Positions 60,321-64,000 of a stretch of DNA of 64,000 nt are shown here, piece by piece. This DNA is from Capsicum annuum (taxonomy: Eukaryota > Streptophyta > Magnoliopsida > Solanales > Solanaceae): assembly GCF_002878395.1 (NCBI RefSeq), contig NC_061112.1, forward strand, positions 38,585,218-38,649,217, in the 5' to 3' direction. Position 1 is the first letter of the stretch. The number at the start of each line of letters is the position of its first letter. The position numbers and the translations under genes were made by a program. The notes below the pieces were generated by a model, which searched no databases, was not told where the DNA came from, and saw only the letters and a list, made by a program, of their open reading frames with translations.

Positions 60321-61032
60321 GGTGGAGTTAATGATAAGTTGGAGATTTGGAGACAGACGCTTAAATCTAAAGGTTTTTGGTTAAGTAGAACAAAGACGGA
60401 GTACTTGGAGTGTAAGTTAAGTAATATGTTGCAAGAAGATGGAGTGGTTGTGAAGCTAAACTCTCAGGCCATCTAGAAAAGAGAGAGTTTCAAGTATCTG
60501 GGGTCTATTTCAGGGTAATGGTAAGATTGATGAGGATGTCACGCATCATATTAGGGCAGGTTGGTTGAATTGGAGGCTCACTTTGGGAGTTCTTTAGGAT
60601 AAGAAGGTGCCCCCAAAGCTTAAAGGTAAGTTTTACAGAGTGGTAGTCAGGACGGATATGATATATGGAGTGGAGTGTTGGCCAGTTAATAACTCCCACA
60701 TCCAAAAAGTAAAGGTAGCAGAGATGCGAATGTTACGATGGATGTATGGACATACCAGGAAAGATAGGATGAGAAATGAGATTATTCGGGAGAAAGTGGG
60801 AGTTGCCTTAGTGGAGGATAAGTTGGGAGAAGTAAGACTATATTGGTTCGGGCATGTGATGAGGAGGGGCCCTGATGCTCCAGTGCAAAGGTGTGAGGCT
60901 CTGGCTATGGATGGTTTTAGGCGGGCTAGAGGTAGATTGAAGAAATATTGGAGAGAGGTGATTAGGCATGATATGGAACAATTACAGCTTACAGAGGACA
61001 TGAACCTTGATAGGAAGGTGTGGAGGATGTAA
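60321..61032 (+). pseudogene. RTE LINE reverse transcriptase C-terminal region
   Basis: The 141-residue clean frame at 60607-61032 reads '[20 protein letters not shown]', '[20 protein letters not shown]', '[17 protein letters not shown]' and '[20 protein letters not shown]', the C-terminal block of RTE reverse transcriptases. The 286 bases before it carry the preceding thumb region with one stop and a frame change ('[13 protein letters not shown]'). No catalytic motif is left. The 3' untranslated part runs to the TTG tail. A minus-strand frame at 60633-61001 is its shadow. Confidence 0.82.
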
Positions 61033-61407
61033 ATTAGGGTAGAGGGTTAGGGGGTGAGAGCACGGCGGTAGTAATAGAGGAGTGCTCCTTTGGGTCTGGA
61101 GTTTCTGATTTGTTGTTGGGGCTGTAGTTTTGGGGGTTAGTGGTGTTGGCCTTTTTGCATCCCGTACTAGTTTATTATACACTTATATTTTGTGTTTGTT
61201 ATACTGTTAGTTTGTTTTGTGTACCACACAAGTTTGTATCCGCTTACTTTTTGTATTTGTTATACTGTTATTGGTCCTAAATTGGGGGTCTATCAGAAAC
61301 AGACTCTTACTTCTCTTGGGGTAGAGGTATGGTCTACATACACTCTACCCTCTCCAGACCTCACTGGATAGGAATACACTGGGTATGTTGTTGTTGTTGT
61401 TGTTGTC
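60321..61407 (+). mobile_element. RTE-type LINE, 5'-truncated, old copy
   Basis: It begins just after the position of the FADD motif ('[14 protein letters not shown]') and ends in a (TTG)n tail at 61387-61406. It is homologous to the minus-strand copy at 32655-34165 but AT-shifted and CpG-poor. Possible 5-bp flanking repeat 'caggg' (60318-60322 and 61408-61412), though this may only be microhomology. It sits inside LTR A3, so it arrived after that LTR. Confidence 0.82.
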
Positions 61408-62771
61408 CAGGGAAACCACGACCCCAGCCATTCCAAAGTTTATATATAGTGTGAACTATGAATGCAGTTATAAAGACCCCCATGTCGGCAAATGTGATTT
61501 CTAGTATTGGTTCCTATGGGACATCAACCTTCTACGGTGAGATACCCTACCCTGTTTAAGCCCAAATTAAAACATTTACACATAACTCATGCATTCAACC
61601 ATGAACCATTTATTAATGCATTCACTTTTGGTATTATCACACCTATGAGCATACAAGATTACAGAATCATGTCATTCCAATCTTATACACCAACTTAGGG
61701 AATCCAAGACCCCCAAGCTCTAATTAAAAATAAATAAATTATGGCTATTAAGGAACTTTAAAACTATTTATATTCCACTAACCCTCTTTATGGTATGCAG
61801 AAGTTCCATGAATGGTTAAATTATGCATATAACCATGTTTCAAAGCCAATTTCATAAGGTGGGTAGATGTTATTATGAATTTCAATAGCAAAAATCCATA
61901 AACTTTGGGGGAATCCATGAGCCTATTCCATCATCCATACCCATGAATCCAATGAGTTCCAAAATCCATCGATAAAGCATAGAAAATGCATGTAAACCAT
62001 GAGAATACCATTCAAACAATAATCATCAAAAACCCTCAACCCAAATTCCAAAACAAAATATTTAAACCATATGAATACTAAATCATTACATGCCAAGATA
62101 AAAATACAAGTTTAGGGAATAGATATATACGTTAAAACACAAAGAGTTTTAAAAGAAACCACGCTTTGAGCCCAAGCTAACCAACCATTCAAAACCATAT
62201 CTTTCTACTTGACTTGGGAATTTTAGAGAGAAGAGAGTGTATTTGACTTATTAAAATAATGAGAAAGAGACCCTTAGAGTGCTTTATGGTCGTGTGTTAT
62301 AATTAGGGATAAAGGAAATGACCAAAATTTGCTTAATCAAAAGAAAAGAATAGTTGTTACCAATGACTCTGGGTAACATCACAACTCATGGTCACTAATT
62401 ACGCGTGGGCACCAAGACTTGTATCTTAGGCTGAAACTTAGGGCCTCCTTACTGGTTTGGTCACGAGTACCACCCTACGACTCTTAACCTCACCCTATGA
62501 CTTGTGTAGTCTAATCAATACCAAGACCAAAACCTTGGGATATCTCACTGATAAAGTCATAAGTCCCTTACCATGACTCATGACATTACCTTATGAATCG
62601 TATGATCCCAATCGTGACAATGACAAAAACATAAGAAAACCCAACTAGTTAGACAACGATTATTTTTATATGAATTTTGATAAGTCTTCACAACTTATTG
62701 CCTGATTCATACCCTGAGTAGTAAGAAAAATTATTAAGAAAAATTTAGAGTTCAAAACCTTAGGTCTAACA

Positions 62772-63526
62772 TTACCACTAGGACCATTCATCCCTGAATG
62801 TGGAGTTAAGGTACCCTTTCGCACTAATACAAGATAGAAAGCAACCACAAAACCATCAACAACAGTCGAAATGCTAGTAGAATAAAATAAGCGCAAACCT
62901 TATGCATGATCATCAATCCCAGAGAACAAAAATAGATACTTGGAATTCATAAACTCTTCAACTTCCCAATTAGTTTCCTCCACTTTTTGATTCCTCTGAA
63001 CAACCTTTACCGAAGCTACATCCTTAGTCCTCAATTAGCAAACTTGCCTATCCAAAATCTCAATCGTGTCTTCCCCATGAGTCAAGGAATATGAAATACC
63101 TAAATTTTCATTAGGCACTACTAGAGAAGGATCACCAACATATTTCATAAACATTGACAAATAGAAACTTGTATGAACGGAACCCAGACTCACAGACGAA
63201 TCCAACTCATAGGCAACCTTCCCCACTCTTCTCAAAATCAGATATAGACCAACATAATAGGGACTAAGCTTAGCTTTCTTCCTAAACCTCATCACTCGCT
63301 TCATAGTAGAAACTTTCAAAAATACCCAACCGCCTATGACGAACTCCAACTCACTTTAGCTCACATTCTCATACGACTTTTGGCAACTTTGAGAAACCTT
63401 AAGTCTTTACCTAATCACCTTCACCTTGTCCATGTCTTGGTGAACCATTTAGTACTAAAAGACCTAGTCTCACCAACCTCAAACCACCCAATAAGAGACC
63501 TACACTTGCTACGATAAATTGTGTCA
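62772..63526 (-). pseudogene. Gypsy element A3: integrase C-terminus and chromodomain-like tail
   Basis: Reading leftward: 'CRSLIGWFEVGETRSFS', 'DMDKVKVIR', then the 104-residue frame at 63035-63349 ('MEFVIGGWVFLKVSTMKRVM', 'LSPYYVGLYLILRRVGKVAY', 'SVHTSFYLSMFMKYVGDPSL', 'EILDRQVC'), then 'DVASVKVVQRNQKVEETNWE' near 62940-63000. This is the integrase C-terminus with the GPY/F-type module and a chromodomain-like tail. It is one of the better-preserved pol ends here. Everything upstream in pol, and gag, is missing: the frame is joined directly to an LTR end at 63526. Confidence 0.82.
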
Positions 63527-63827
63527 TGATCTAAACTAGGGCCTGGCCATGATGGGTATCTCAAGTCTGTTGAGGATGGGAGACCACTCTCTTTGCGTAG
63601 CAAAATTGAAAACAATATAGCTTGCAACAGATGAATTTCAAACATATAAAAAGATAAGTAGAGTTTTGAACATATAAAAAGATAGGTAACTCAGAATGGA
63701 ATTTAAGAATTTTAACAAATCCCAATCCACACTAATCCACAAAACCTCTAAGCAGACCAAGCAAATATAAGTTGGGACACGCCCCCAAAGATAGTCAAAG
63801 AATCCAATAGAAGTAGGCTATGAAATA
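63527..63827 (-). repeat. 5' LTR piece of element A3 (3' end of LTR A)
   Basis: In element orientation it ends 'GGCCCTAGTTTAGATCATGACA', the LTR A terminus, then runs straight into integrase. Only about 300 bases remain before LTR B sequence starts at 63828. It contains a short direct repeat, 'acatataaaaagata', at about 63642 and 63672. Confidence 0.65.
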
Positions 63828-64000
63828 TAACACCCCAGAAAATGGGTCCCGGAGCGTCACACGGTGCTTGAGGCTATGAGTAGCTCCAAGCTAACCCTTT
63901 GAGCCATTTTCATTCAGTTCAACACAAATCAATGAGGTTTCCATAAATAACCCTCAAATATCAATAGAGTAATCATCATCCAAGGATAAAAGAATTTCAG
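63828..64000 (-). repeat. LTR family B end (runs off the window)
   Basis: 'gcgtcacacggtgcttgagg' and 'ctaaccctttgagcc' match the LTR B end at 2170-2230. No primer site is found beside it at 63780-63827, so it may be a solo LTR or a breakpoint. Confidence 0.6.

Larger units (their letters stand above)
59625..62771 (-). repeat. 3' LTR of element A3 (LTR family A), interrupted by a LINE
   Basis: In element orientation it opens TGTTAGACCTAAGG and closes GGGTCATGACA. Removing the LINE at 60321-61407 leaves about 2.06 kb, matching LTR G (2.0 kb). Upstream the sequence is 'cctagtggtaa' where A1 has 'cctagagggggcgaggggtaa', so the purine tract is almost entirely deleted. Confidence 0.75.

Noticed and set aside
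60633..61001. Minus-strand 122-residue ORF
   Set aside because: Antisense shadow of the LINE C-terminal frame at 60607-61032.
1..64000. Endogenous pararetrovirus or other integrated virus
   Set aside because: No movement-protein, coat-protein or caulimovirid RT signature was recognised. All RT traces fit Ty3/gypsy, Ty1/copia or RTE LINE types.
1..64000. tRNA or rRNA genes
   Set aside because: The only tRNA-like words are LTR primer sites. No cloverleaf or rRNA core sequence was seen by eye; a tRNA scan was not possible.

Overview
The window looks like a gene-free, repeat-packed stretch of plant heterochromatin. The organism is probably from the Solanaceae. This rests on the style of the long-LTR Ty3/gypsy elements (initiator-methionine tRNA primer sites, LTRs opening TGTAATACCC), on an RTE-type LINE whose 3' end runs into a (GTT)n tail, and on AT-rich decayed spacer. 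I found no convincing host gene, rRNA, tRNA or CRISPR array. Nearly every coding trace is retrotransposon gag or pol with stops and frameshifts. The one long clean frame is a LINE reverse transcriptase at 33159-34142 on the minus strand.

Layout. 1-4769: minus-strand Ty3/gypsy element (start of RT, protease, gag, primer site, 2.6 kb LTR 'B'). 4789-5512: an inverted piece of the same LTR. 5515-8989: plus-strand gypsy integrase end, polypurine tract and LTR 'A'. 8990-12870: an unclassified repeat with a 38-bp minisatellite, then a minus-strand Athila/Tat-type LTR. 14290-15620: minus-strand remnant of the ORF that sits downstream of pol in SIRE-like copia elements. 15622-17053: second copy of the LTR-A end plus its flank. 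17290-22030: plus-strand SIRE-like copia remnant (gag, protease, downstream ORF, polypurine tract, LTR).

22774-37318 reads as one Athila/Tat-type element, with 5' LTR, gag-protease and 3' LTR on the plus strand. It is split by a minus-strand gypsy element (24220-30083) and by a minus-strand RTE LINE (32655-34165).

37319-48770 holds LTR 'C', a minus-strand copia integrase-RT fragment, a plus-strand gypsy RT to integrase block with LTR 'D', LTR 'F', and a second LTR 'C' in opposite orientation. 49188-59624 holds two truncated minus-strand gypsy elements: 'E', with a 3.2 kb LTR carrying a 14-unit 33-bp minisatellite, and 'F'. 59625-64000 holds LTR A again, interrupted by an old RTE copy, then an integrase end fused directly to a 5' LTR piece, then LTR B.

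The parts do not work together as a pathway. They record repeated insertion, nesting, internal deletion, inversion and tandem expansion. I see no evidence of an undescribed functional system. The most unusual structures are the homologous minisatellites in two LTR families, the inverted LTR arms, the LTR-plus-flank duplication and the palindrome cluster in LTR C. Element boundaries are read by eye from termini and internal similarity and are mostly good to tens of bases.
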